Shown: in pieces, positions 24,968-33,491 of the stretch | Layout of the letters: the number at the start of each line of letters is the position of its first letter | How positions within the stretch are numbered: the stretch's first letter is position 1 | Assembly: GCA_919901855.1 (NCBI GenBank) | Contig: CAKKQC010000057.1 | Coordinates: forward strand, 1 to 37,645 | Origin: a bacterium | GTDB lineage: Bacteria; Oederibacteriota; CAKKQC01 | Direction: 5' to 3' | Length of the DNA: 37,645 nucleotides | Made by a program: the position numbers and the translations under genes | The notes under the pieces: generated by a model | What the model was told of the DNA's origin: nothing | Seen by the model: only the letters and a program-made list of their open reading frames with translations | Database searches by the model: none

Positions 24968-25765
24968 TCAGCCGCTCACCCCGCACGCGGCCATGAGTTC
25001 TCCGGCTCCCTCGGGCAGTCCCCCCTCCAGAACGCTGTCGGTCTCCCCGGACCGGCCGGCCAGGTCCGCGGAGTACGGAATGCTGACCGACGCGTCGAAC
25101 AGGCCGGCGGGAACGACGCCGGCCGCCGCCGCGGGGACCCCGGCGGGGCCCACCTTGTTCCACACGAGGACGCGCTTCCCGACCTTCACCGGCAGGCTCC
25201 GCGCGAGCTCCGCGATCTTGACCGCCGTGCGCGCCCCCACCATCGTCGGCTCGGACAGCACGAGCATGCACGAGATGTCGTCCGTGTTCATGCGCGAGAG
25301 ATGCTCCATCCCCGCCTCGTTGTCGACGATCGTGACGGGGTAGTTCCCCCGGAGCTTCTCGAGCGCCTCCCGGATGAGGTTGTTGACGTAGCAGTAGCAG
25401 TCCGGCCCCTCCGGGCGGCCGATGGCGAGGAAGTCGAACCCGGTCGCCTCGACCAGGAGCTCGGCCATCTTGGCGTCCATGAGCCGCTCCTTCGGAATCC
25501 CGGACGTCCGGGATTTCTCGTCCATGACCTCCTCGCGGATGTCGCTCACGGCGGGACCGGGCTCCAGCCCGAGCAGCGGCGCGAGCGTGCTCGCGGGGTC
25601 GGCATCCACGGCCAGCACCGGCCGGATGCCCCGGGCGACCAGCATCCGCACGAGCGTGGCGGCGACCGTCGTCTTGCCCGTCCCGCCCTTGCCCGTTACC
25701 GCGATGAGCCGGCCTGCATGCCGGTGCCCTTCCCCGTGATCGTGCTCGTGCGCGTGGTCGTGCAT
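24968..25765 (-). CDS. cooC: CODH/ACS nickel-insertion ATPase CooC/AcsF with His-rich N-terminus
   Basis: Predicted 265 aa. CooC-type MinD-like ATPases use ATP to load nickel into CODH or ACS. The P-loop GKGGTGKTT (residues ~25-33) is of the deviant Walker A type, and the metal-binding CxC motif is C123-Y-C125, followed by VNN. The N-terminus MHDHAHEHDHGEGHRH holds seven His plus acidic residues and probably stores or captures nickel, as in some HypB and CooJ proteins. The Shine-Dalgarno GGGAGG lies inside the last codons of acsV, and the ATG is 3 bp after its stop. It is the last gene of the CODH/ACS operon. A second cooC lies at 33492. Confidence 0.92.
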   Translation of the reverse strand: MHDHAHEHDHGEGHRHAGRLIAVTGKGGTGKTTVAATLVRMLVARGIRPVLAVDADPASTLAPLLGLEPGPAVSDIREEVMDEKSRTSGIPKERLMDAKMAELLVEATGFDFLAIGRPEGPDCYCYVNNLIREALEKLRGNYPVTIVDNEAGMEHLSRMNTDDISCMLVLSEPTMVGARTAVKIAELARSLPVKVGKRVLVWNKVGPAGVPAAAAGVVPAGLFDASVSIPYSADLAGRSGETDSVLEGGLPEGAGELMAACGVSG

Positions 25766-25768
25766 GGT

Positions 25769-27712
25769 CTACCTCCCTCCGCCGGACTTGCGGCCGGCCG
25801 ACGGAAACTCCTCGAGATTCGTGTGGGGCAGGAAACAGGCGGAAGTGAACTCCTCCATGAACGACGGGATCGTGCTCAGCTCGAGGTACGTCATCCCGTC
25901 CGCGAACCTGCGCGTATCCTCGTAGCAGGTCCGGTCCACGGCGCACAGCTCGGCGCCGGCCAGCGACGTGTTGCCCGCGAACCGGAGCTTCCCCCGGTCG
26001 ATGTCGGGCAGGAGGCCGATCGCCACGGCCTTGTCCATGTCGAGGTGGGAACCGAAGGCGCCCGCGACCATGATCTCGCCCAGGTCCGCCGGGGCCATCC
26101 CCAGGGACTTGAGCATCATCTTGACGGCCGCGTAGACGGCGCCCTTGGCGCGCAGGAGGTTCTCGACGTCGGGCTGGGAGATGACGATGTCGTGCGTCGC
26201 GCCCCGTTCCCCCGCGGGCACGATCACGAACTCGGCCAGGCCGTCCGGACCCTGGCGCAGCCCCGCGCCCGCCTTGGCGGCGTTGAACCGGCCGGTCTTG
26301 TCGATGATCCCGAGGTCCAGGAGGACGGCGAGCAGGTCGATATAGGCCGTCCCGCACAGCCCCGCGGGCGGGGCATCGCCGATGACCGTGTAGTCGAACG
26401 CGTTCCCGTGCCGGCCCGTCACGTGGTCCACGGCCCCGCTCATCGCGCGCATGCCGTGCCGCGTCCCCGCGCCCTCGAACGCCGGACCGGCGGAGGCGCT
26501 GGCGCACATCATCCACTCGCGGTTCCCGATCACGATCTCGCCGTTCGTCCCGAGGTCCACGAGCATGCGCGGCGCCTCGGACTCCGCGAGCCCCGTCGCC
26601 AGCACGCCGGCGGTGATGTCCGCGCCCACGTACGCGCTCACGCACGGCAGGCTGTAAACCAGGCCGGCGGGCGCGATCGCGAGGCCCAGGTCCGAGGCGC
26701 GGACGGACGGCGGCTGGTAGACGCCGCCGATGTAGGGGTCGCGGCGGATCCAGGCGGGCTTGACCGCCAGCAGGAGGTGCGTCATCACCGTGTTGCCCGC
26801 CGCGACGGCGACGTCGATGCGGTCGGCGCCAACCCTGAGCCGGGTGGTGAGCTCCCCGATGAGCGCGTTGACGTCGTCCACGATGTGCTCCTGCAACTGC
26901 CGCAGCCCGCCCGGGTGGTTGTCGGTCCACAGGATCCGGTGGATCACGTCCGGCCCGTAGACGGCCTGCGAGTTGTACTTGGAGGCGCTCCCGAGCTTGG
27001 CGCCCGAGGCGAGGTCGAGGAGGCTCGCGACCACGCTCGTGGTGCCCACGTCCACGGCCAGCGCGAGGCCGCCTGCCGCGTCGCCGGGCACGACGTCCGT
27101 GATCTCGCGCCAGCCCGCGTGCCGGGCGAGCGTGACGGTCACCCGGTGGTTCCCCGCGCGGATGGCGTCCGGAATCCTGCGGATGACCTCGAGCCCGGCC
27201 TCGATCTGGCCGTCCCCGGCCGTCTTCGCGAGGGCCAGCTTCGTGCGCTCCAGGTCGGCCCGGTTGAACTCGAGCGAAGGCGGAGCCACGTCAAGCCCGA
27301 CCCGGGCCACGAGGGGGTCCAGCGCCGCGGGCTTCGAGCGCGTCGAGGCGTTCCGGACCCCGGCCCGGTCCGCGGGGTCGAAGGAGACCACCGTCCCGCG
27401 GACGCGGGCCTCGTCGGGGACCTCGATCGTGAGGGGCCCCACGACCCGGGCCTGGCAGGCCAGGACGTAGCCGGCCTTGATCTCGGCCGCGTCCAGGAAG
27501 GGGGACTCCCCCCCTTCGGCGGTCCCCTTCCGCACGATGGCGCGGCACTTGCCGCAGATGCCTTCGCCGCCGCAGAAGGTGTCGATGAAGACGCCCGCGG
27601 ACCGCGCGGCGTCGAGAATGGTGGTTCCGGCGGGGACCTCGGCTGCGAGCTCGTCCGGCAGGAACTCTACGCGGTGGGCTTCTTGCCTCCGGGGACCGCC
27701 TACGGTTTCCAC
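25769..27712 (-). CDS. acsV: Corrinoid protein reductive activator (RACo-like, AcsV)
   Basis: Predicted 647 aa, close to the ~630 aa of Carboxydothermus RACo. It uses ATP to return oxidised Co(II) in the AcsCD corrinoid protein to active Co(I). The N-terminal plant-type [2Fe-2S] ferredoxin motif is C47-x5-C53-x2-C56 with C86. The C-terminal ASKHA-type ATPase part is recognisable from LALAVDVGTTSVVASLLDL, AAGNTVMTHLLL, VDLGTNGEIVIG and IMVAGAFGSHLDMDKAVAIGLLP. The GTG at 27712 overlaps the acsC end by 13 bp; no closer start precedes the ferredoxin domain. Its position between acsC and cooC matches known acs clusters. Confidence 0.92.
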   Translation of the reverse strand: METVGGPRRQEAHRVEFLPDELAAEVPAGTTILDAARSAGVFIDTFCGGEGICGKCRAIVRKGTAEGGESPFLDAAEIKAGYVLACQARVVGPLTIEVPDEARVRGTVVSFDPADRAGVRNASTRSKPAALDPLVARVGLDVAPPSLEFNRADLERTKLALAKTAGDGQIEAGLEVIRRIPDAIRAGNHRVTVTLARHAGWREITDVVPGDAAGGLALAVDVGTTSVVASLLDLASGAKLGSASKYNSQAVYGPDVIHRILWTDNHPGGLRQLQEHIVDDVNALIGELTTRLRVGADRIDVAVAAGNTVMTHLLLAVKPAWIRRDPYIGGVYQPPSVRASDLGLAIAPAGLVYSLPCVSAYVGADITAGVLATGLAESEAPRMLVDLGTNGEIVIGNREWMMCASASAGPAFEGAGTRHGMRAMSGAVDHVTGRHGNAFDYTVIGDAPPAGLCGTAYIDLLAVLLDLGIIDKTGRFNAAKAGAGLRQGPDGLAEFVIVPAGERGATHDIVISQPDVENLLRAKGAVYAAVKMMLKSLGMAPADLGEIMVAGAFGSHLDMDKAVAIGLLPDIDRGKLRFAGNTSLAGAELCAVDRTCYEDTRRFADGMTYLELSTIPSFMEEFTSACFLPHTNLEEFPSAGRKSGGGR

Positions 27713-29037
27713 TGGTTCTTGAGGAACGGCACCAGCCCCGAGGCTTCCTTGGGACCCACGATGGCCTCCAGACCGGATTCGTCCTCAACCCCGCCCTTGA
27801 GCACCGCCACCAGGCCCGGCAGCACGATCTTCTTGTGCTTGACCTTCGTGTCCATGCCGCTGGACTTGTACGTCGCGGCGATGGTCTTGGCGTTCAGCTT
27901 GTCGGCGGCCCAGGCGGTGAGCACGCTCGTCCCGTCCGTGTTGACCGCGAGGATGTACGAGGGGATCCGGGACATTTGGACCTCGGCCTCGACCGAGCAG
28001 TAGGACAACGCGAAGTTCGTCGTCACCAGCACCGGGGAGTCCGGCCCCGCCTCGCCGATCACGTGCACGCCCGCCTCGACCTGCACCGGCACCTGCGGGT
28101 CCGTGTAGACGTCGCCGCGGGTCGTCAGGATGCCGAGGATGTGCTGGGAGGCCACGGTGTCCACGACGACGATGCCGGCGTACTTGAGGACGTACGAGCA
28201 CGCGTCGATGACCGCCTTGCCCTCGTTCTCGCCGAGCGACATCATCGCCACGGGGTAGCCGACCGGGCGGTGCTTCTTGAGGATGGCGCCCCGCCGCGTG
28301 GCCGTCAGGAACATGAGGCCCTCCGCGAGGTTGACGGTGCCGGGCGAGAGTATCAACTGCTTGAGCCCCTCCGCACGGGCTTTTTCCGCCAGCGCGTTGA
28401 CGTCCTCGAATCCCTTGGCCTCCAGCACCAGGGGCAGCCCGAGCTCCTTCGCAACCGCGATGGCCTCGGCGCCTTTCCCGTCCAGCGGCCACAGGAGCGG
28501 ATGCTTGTCCTTGAGGGCGGCGCCGGCCGCCTTCAGGGACTCTACGTGGCCGCTCATGAGGATGAGCGCCCGGTCCGCCACCTCGGAGGCCGTCTTCGCC
28601 GCTGCCGTAAACTTCGCCGCGTTGCCGTCCGCGTCGTGGACCGCGACGAGATTGACCTTGAGCACGCTCCGCATGCGCTCGAACTCGATGCCGGCGATGC
28701 GCTTGCACCGCTCGCGCAGCGCCGCGTCGTCGAGGGCGGAGCTCACGCGCACCGCCACCGCCGTGGGCCGGTGGAACTTCTCCTCGTGCCGGAAGAGGAC
28801 AGTCTCCTGCCCGATGCTCAACGCCTGTCCGCCCTCGCCGATCGTGACGAGCTGCTGGGGCGGCGCGCTCGCCTCGCTCAGCGCGGCCTTGCCCTCGGGC
28901 TTCAGGTGCTTGCAGTCGTCGAGCGACGCCTGGCCCGCGGCCACCTTCATGGCGAACGCCAGACAGGTCGGCACGCCGCAATCCTTGCAGTTCGTCTTCG
29001 GCAGGTGCTTGTAAATCGCGAGCCCGGACAACGCCAT
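27700..29037 (-). CDS. acsC: Corrinoid/iron-sulfur protein large subunit (CODH/ACS gamma)
   Basis: Predicted 445 aa, the usual size. AcsC carries the [4Fe-4S] cluster and caps the cobamide shared with AcsD. The cluster motif is NCKDCGVPTCLAFAMKV with ligands C17, C20, C25 and C42. The TIM barrel (about 95-310) and the C-terminal cobalamin-binding domain (SYILAVNTDGTSVLTAWAADKLNA, VLPGLVAVLKGGVEDESG) are complete. The ATG has an AAGGAGG site and follows acsB by 19 bp. Its usual partner acsD is not adjacent but starts at 16063. Confidence 0.94.
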   Translation of the reverse strand: MALSGLAIYKHLPKTNCKDCGVPTCLAFAMKVAAGQASLDDCKHLKPEGKAALSEASAPPQQLVTIGEGGQALSIGQETVLFRHEEKFHRPTAVAVRVSSALDDAALRERCKRIAGIEFERMRSVLKVNLVAVHDADGNAAKFTAAAKTASEVADRALILMSGHVESLKAAGAALKDKHPLLWPLDGKGAEAIAVAKELGLPLVLEAKGFEDVNALAEKARAEGLKQLILSPGTVNLAEGLMFLTATRRGAILKKHRPVGYPVAMMSLGENEGKAVIDACSYVLKYAGIVVVDTVASQHILGILTTRGDVYTDPQVPVQVEAGVHVIGEAGPDSPVLVTTNFALSYCSVEAEVQMSRIPSYILAVNTDGTSVLTAWAADKLNAKTIAATYKSSGMDTKVKHKKIVLPGLVAVLKGGVEDESGLEAIVGPKEASGLVPFLKNQWKP

Positions 29038-29056
29038 GTTCTTGTCCTCCTTGAAG

Positions 29057-31234
29057 TTAGACCAGCGGATCCATCGTCAACGCCGGATGCCCGACCTTCT
29101 CCAGGTGCTTGAGCAGGCTCTCGGCGTCCGTCGCGATGGTCTCGTCACCGATCATGTCGACAAAACCGGGGATGCCGAACTCCTTCGCCCGCTCGTCCAG
29201 CTTGGCGCGGTTGGCGTCCTTGAGCGCCTTGGGCAGCCACACCAGCCGCTTGAGGCCGCCTTCGGCCGAGATGAACTTCTTCGAGCTGAGGTAGAGCCGG
29301 CCCACGCCGATGAACCCCGGTGTCTGCGCCCCGCCGCCGACCGAGCCGGCCAGCGTGCTGAACCGCATCCCGATGGGCGTGTCGCCCGCGTACTCGCGGT
29401 TGACCGCCATGACGCCGTTCGCCTCGGGGATGATCCCGACGATGACCTCGAAACACCCGCAGGAGGTCATCACGTTCTGCATCATCGAGTAGGCCGAGAA
29501 CCGCGACACCGAACGGTTGGAGTGGGTGTACACGAACTCGTTCACGCCCTCCCACTCGCCCGCCTTCTCGTCGATGGCCCGGCCCTTCTTCACGGGCTGG
29601 TTGTGCCCCGTGGGCTTGATCTCGTAGGACGCCTGCCCGTCGAGCCAGTTGTAGGCGCCGCACAGACCGAGCCGCTCCGGCGTGATCATGCAGACGTGGT
29701 TGGGGGCGAAGGACTGGCAGAGCGTGCAGGAGTAGAAGGTGTCCGTGGACTCGTCCGTCATGCCGGCCACGCGCGAATCGCGCGCCGCGAACACGGGCGT
29801 CGCCTCGGCCAGCACCGCGGCCACCTTCGCCGGGTCGGTGTAGATCTTGACCTGCACCTTGTCGACGATCCCGCCGTACTCCTCGTGGAGCATGGCGTGC
29901 AGGATCGTTCCCATGTGCTTGAGCCGGAAACCCGACTTGAGGGCGTCCTTGCTCACGCGCACCCAGATCTGGTCGCGCTGGGCCGTGTGCATGACGCCCA
30001 TGGCGTGGTTCAGGTACCGGTGGATCTGGCGTTCGAGGATGCCCTCGAAATCCGCCCGCATCTTCCGGCCGGCGACCTCGATCACGATCGCGAGGTCGAT
30101 CGCGCCGCCCTCCTTGACCGTGTCGATGTCCGGCCCGAAGACCTCCGTGCGCGCGTCCTCGACCGCGTCGGCCTCCAGCGTCTTGAGGAACTCGACGCCC
30201 TTGGAGAACTTGCTCCCGAACTGGACGTGCATGTCCTCCTTGCGGACGCGCTCGCCCTCGAAGGCGGCCGCGTACGACACGGGGATGTCGATCTCGGCGA
30301 CCTTGACCTTGACACCCCGGACCTCGACGGCGCGGGGCACGATCTTCTTGTAGTCGAACTCGGTGACCACGTGCTCGTAGGTGCAGATGCCCGTCGGCTT
30401 GATCTCGGGGATGTGCGTGTCGGCGATGACCGGGAAGCCCATGTCGATCGCGCCCGCGGCGGTCGCGTACTTGAGGTCGTCGACCTCGCCCAGCGCCAGC
30501 GCGAAGGCGAAGACGCGATCCTTGCAGTAGAGCAGGCACTGCTTGGCGTTCCCCTTCGAGATGCCGCCGAACGTGAGGGCCGACCGGATGGCCCAGTTGA
30601 GCGGGAAGATCGTCGAGATCGTGTCCCGGCCGAACGGCACGATGTAGTTGTCCCAGCCGGTCTCGACGTTGGCCTCGGCGAGCTGGTCGACGATGCTCTT
30701 CCCGTTCGAGCTCGCGCCCGCGAATACGAGGAGGCTGCGCTTCTGGCACTCGCGCACGATCGCCACCGCGGTCTCGGTGTCGGGCGCGGCGCCGAGGATG
30801 GCCGCGAACCCGGGCATGCGGCCGTCCACGAGCTGGATCCCGAGCTGGCGCATCTGGGTGTCGCTGAAGAAGCCCTCGCAGCCCTTCTGCGGCTCTTCCT
30901 TATAGAGGTATCTCAGGACGGCGATGACCTCCTCGGCCAGGAGCGTCGCGATGCCGCAATCGAGCGCGTCGCCGAGGTAGGGCAGCCAGACCTTGTCGGA
31001 CGGGACCTTGCGCACGAGCGACCGGGCCTCGGCCAGCACCGGCTTCATCTCCCCGATGGTCTTGACCTCGAGCCCCATGAGGGCGCACGCCATCGGCAGG
31101 TAGAACGCCGTCTCCGGGAACTCGACCTTCTGGCCCTCGCCCTTGTCCTGGCGCGCCCGCTCCCAGAACTTCTCGGCCTCGCCCACGATCTGCTGGGTCC
31201 CCCGCATGACTCCGCTCGCGATTATCTTTGACAC
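29057..31234 (-). CDS. acsB: Acetyl-CoA synthase catalytic subunit
   Basis: Predicted 725 aa, matching bacterial AcsB with its N-terminal CODH-docking domain, which archaeal CdhC lacks. It joins CO, the methyl group from AcsCD and CoA into acetyl-CoA. The A-cluster ligands are all in place: C503, C506, C515, C525 for the [4Fe-4S] part, and C592-G-C594 for the distal nickel, a shift of about three residues from Moorella numbering. AGASSNGKSIVDQLAEANVE and the GRLYLSSKKFISAEGG segment are typical. The start is GTG with AAAGGAGG upstream. It follows cooS by 54 bp and precedes acsC. Confidence 0.95.
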   Translation of the reverse strand: MSKIIASGVMRGTQQIVGEAEKFWERARQDKGEGQKVEFPETAFYLPMACALMGLEVKTIGEMKPVLAEARSLVRKVPSDKVWLPYLGDALDCGIATLLAEEVIAVLRYLYKEEPQKGCEGFFSDTQMRQLGIQLVDGRMPGFAAILGAAPDTETAVAIVRECQKRSLLVFAGASSNGKSIVDQLAEANVETGWDNYIVPFGRDTISTIFPLNWAIRSALTFGGISKGNAKQCLLYCKDRVFAFALALGEVDDLKYATAAGAIDMGFPVIADTHIPEIKPTGICTYEHVVTEFDYKKIVPRAVEVRGVKVKVAEIDIPVSYAAAFEGERVRKEDMHVQFGSKFSKGVEFLKTLEADAVEDARTEVFGPDIDTVKEGGAIDLAIVIEVAGRKMRADFEGILERQIHRYLNHAMGVMHTAQRDQIWVRVSKDALKSGFRLKHMGTILHAMLHEEYGGIVDKVQVKIYTDPAKVAAVLAEATPVFAARDSRVAGMTDESTDTFYSCTLCQSFAPNHVCMITPERLGLCGAYNWLDGQASYEIKPTGHNQPVKKGRAIDEKAGEWEGVNEFVYTHSNRSVSRFSAYSMMQNVMTSCGCFEVIVGIIPEANGVMAVNREYAGDTPIGMRFSTLAGSVGGGAQTPGFIGVGRLYLSSKKFISAEGGLKRLVWLPKALKDANRAKLDERAKEFGIPGFVDMIGDETIATDAESLLKHLEKVGHPALTMDPLV

Positions 31235-31288
31235 GCCACCGCCTCCTTTATGCCTTGCAGCCGCGGAAGATTACCGATTCGTATGTCA

Positions 31289-33226
31289 TCAGACCGCCAC
31301 CGCCTCGCGGGCCCCCGCCTCGCCCTTCGGGGCGTACATCGCGGGAGGAAGGCCGAGCGCCTTCCGCTTCGCGTCGATGTGGTCGATCATGAGCCGCGCG
31401 GACTTGATGGGATCGGACTCGAAGGCGAACTTGCCGCCGAACACCTTCTCGATCCCGTTCGTCAGGTAGTCGAGCACCCCCGGCCCGCCCTCGATGGGGA
31501 GCGGGCTCCCGAGCACGGTGTAGATCCCCGACGCGATGACGTAGAAGCCGATCGCCACCGCCTTCTCGCTCATCCACTCCGGCGCGACGCCGGCCACCGG
31601 CAGGTCGACGATGCTGGTTCCCAGCCCGCCCTCCTTCACGATGTTGGTGGCGACCATGAGGACGCGGCTGATGTCCACGCAGGCCCCCATGTGCAGGACC
31701 GGCGGAATCCCGACCGTCGAGCAGACCTCGCGGATGCCCTCGCCCCCCCACTCTTCCGCCGCCTCCGGCGTCAGCAGCCCGACCTTCGCCGCGGCGATGG
31801 CCGCGCAGCCGGTGGCGATCACGATCACGTCGTTGCGCAGCAGCTCCTTGATGATCGCGACGTGGCCCGCGTCCTGGCACTGCTTGGGGTTGTTGCACCC
31901 CACGACGGCGACCGCGCCCCGGAACCGCCCGCTCATGACCGCGTCGTTCAGCGGACGGTAGGTCGCCCGGTACTTTCCGCCCAGGAACGTGGCGATGTTC
32001 TCGGCCGTGAACCCGGCCACCATGTCGGACCGGACGTCCGGGACCATGGCGCGGCCCTTGCGGTTCGGGTAGTTCTCGATGCCCGCCCGCACGATCTTCT
32101 TCGCCGACTCGAGCGCGCTGGACTCCTCGAACTGGATGTGCTCCGTGGTCGCGAAATGCGCCATCTTCGAGGTGCTGATGAACTTCGTGTGGAACGTGGT
32201 CCCGAGATCGCCCAGCCCGGGCATCACGCACTGGACGTCCACGATCATGGCGTCCACGACGCCCGTCGCGACCGCGAGTTCCTGGTGCAGGAAGTTTCCG
32301 GCCACGGGAACCCCATGGCGCATGAGGATCTCGTTCGCCGTGCAGCAGATACCGGCGAGGTTGATCCCCGTCGCGCCCTTGGACTTGGCCAGCGCGATCA
32401 GCTCGGCATCCTGGCACGCAATGACGATCATCTCCGAGAGCAGGGGCTCGTGGCCGTGGACGAGGATGTTCACCATCTTCGCGTCCAGGACCCCGAGGTT
32501 GACCCGCGACCGGATGGGATCGGGCGTCCCGAAGAGGACGTCCGAAATCTCGGTCGCGATCATGGACCCGCTCCATCCGTCGGCCAGCGCGGTGCGGACG
32601 CCCTGGTGGAGGATGCTGTGGAACTCGCTGTCCACGCCCATCGTGGTGCGGTGCATGATGTCCACGACCTCGCGGTCCATGCCCCGCGGCACGACGCCGT
32701 TCTCGCGCCACCGCTTGAGCTGGTCGGCCGGCGCGCGCAGCGCGAACACGACCTCGCCTTCCTGCTGTCCGTACTGGGCCGACACCGCCAGCGCGACGCC
32801 CTTGGCGACCTCGAGGACGGGCTTCCCCTTCTCCACGACGCCGAGTTCGCGGGCCAGACCCCGCAGCTTGACCTCGTCCCGGATCTTGTAGTCGCCCTTG
32901 CCTTCGGCGGCCATGAGGAGGGTGTGGGCCACGCCCCGGCCGTGGTCCGAGTGCGCCGCGGTGCCCGCCGCGATCATGCGCACGAGGTTACGCGCCGCGA
33001 TCGTGTCCGCCGTCGCGCCGCAGATGCCTACCTTGTTCTTGCCGGCCGGATTGATCCGGCACGGACCCATGGTGCAGATGCGGCAGCAGATTCCCTGCAC
33101 GCCGTAGCGGCACTGGGGCATCATGGTCGCGACGCGATCCCAGATGAGATTCACGCCAGTCTCGTGACAGGCGTCGATCATGGCGCAAGCTGCCGGATCC
33201 GCACTACACTGGCTGCTGTTGCTCAT
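31289..33226 (-). CDS. acsA: Ni-dependent carbon monoxide dehydrogenase catalytic subunit
   Basis: Predicted 645 aa; interconverts CO2 and CO for acetyl-CoA synthesis. The cluster ligands are complete: D-cluster C39 and C47; B-cluster C48, C51, C56 and C69; C-cluster H259 (VHGHEP), C295 (AGICCTANE), C333 (VDVQCVMPG), C444 (VVGCNNPK), C474 (ATGCAA) and C516 (MGACVD). The numbering is nearly that of Carboxydothermus CooS. The ATG follows GGTGGAG, and a strong promoter lies about 60 bp upstream. It is the first gene of acsA-acsB-acsC-acsV-cooC and would form the usual AcsA2B2 complex with acsB. The alternative symbol is cooS. Confidence 0.95.
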   Translation of the reverse strand: MSNSSQCSADPAACAMIDACHETGVNLIWDRVATMMPQCRYGVQGICCRICTMGPCRINPAGKNKVGICGATADTIAARNLVRMIAAGTAAHSDHGRGVAHTLLMAAEGKGDYKIRDEVKLRGLARELGVVEKGKPVLEVAKGVALAVSAQYGQQEGEVVFALRAPADQLKRWRENGVVPRGMDREVVDIMHRTTMGVDSEFHSILHQGVRTALADGWSGSMIATEISDVLFGTPDPIRSRVNLGVLDAKMVNILVHGHEPLLSEMIVIACQDAELIALAKSKGATGINLAGICCTANEILMRHGVPVAGNFLHQELAVATGVVDAMIVDVQCVMPGLGDLGTTFHTKFISTSKMAHFATTEHIQFEESSALESAKKIVRAGIENYPNRKGRAMVPDVRSDMVAGFTAENIATFLGGKYRATYRPLNDAVMSGRFRGAVAVVGCNNPKQCQDAGHVAIIKELLRNDVIVIATGCAAIAAAKVGLLTPEAAEEWGGEGIREVCSTVGIPPVLHMGACVDISRVLMVATNIVKEGGLGTSIVDLPVAGVAPEWMSEKAVAIGFYVIASGIYTVLGSPLPIEGGPGVLDYLTNGIEKVFGGKFAFESDPIKSARLMIDHIDAKRKALGLPPAMYAPKGEAGAREAVAV

Positions 33227-33288
33227 TGCTTCTCCACCTTTTTCATGATAGGCGTTCGATGCCGTTTGCTGAGTTTTTCCGCGAAGGC

Positions 33289-33317
33289 AATATAACCTTA
33301 CCCCGCGGGGGTGTCAA
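33289..33317 (-). promoter_or_regulatory. Near-consensus promoter of the CODH/ACS operon with palindromic spacer
   Basis: On the minus strand TTGACA (33317-33312) is followed after exactly 17 bp by TATATT (33294-33289). The spacer includes the perfect palindrome CCCCGCGGGG (33301-33310). Transcription would start near 33282, about 55 nt before the acsA ATG. A palindrome inside the spacer is a common place for MerR-type or repressor control, but no such regulator is seen nearby. Confidence 0.75.
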
Positions 33318-33346
33318 GGACCTGCCTCATGGTTTGACGGCGGGAA

Positions 33347-33405
33347 CGGTCACGAAAACCGTTCGCCACGGCCTCCCGGCGCCGCACCGGTCACGAGCAT
33401 CGTTC
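33347..33405. promoter_or_regulatory. Two 18-bp operator-like repeats in the divergent acsA/cooC2 region
   Basis: Two copies of CGGTCACGAnnAnCGTTC lie at 33347-33364 and 33388-33405, identical at 15 of 18 positions and 41 bp apart, close to four helical turns. The first copy also forms an inverted repeat GAACGGT-N7-ACCGTTC (33344-33364). They sit upstream of the acsA -35 and upstream of cooC2, where an activator serving both operons could bind. The bound protein is unknown. Confidence 0.5.
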
Positions 33406-33491
33406 AGGCGCTCGGGCATGAGGTATCATCGATGAATGAAACCCGTGGCCCGTATGCCAAGTTCCATGCCCCGCTGCACGGGTGAACCCGC

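Noticed and set aside
24860-33295. Plus-strand open frames of roughly 425-1050 codons opposite cooC, acsV, acsC, acsB and acsA
   Set aside because: Their products are His/Arg/Asp-rich low-complexity shadow; the minus-strand genes have complete catalytic motifs and Shine-Dalgarno sites.
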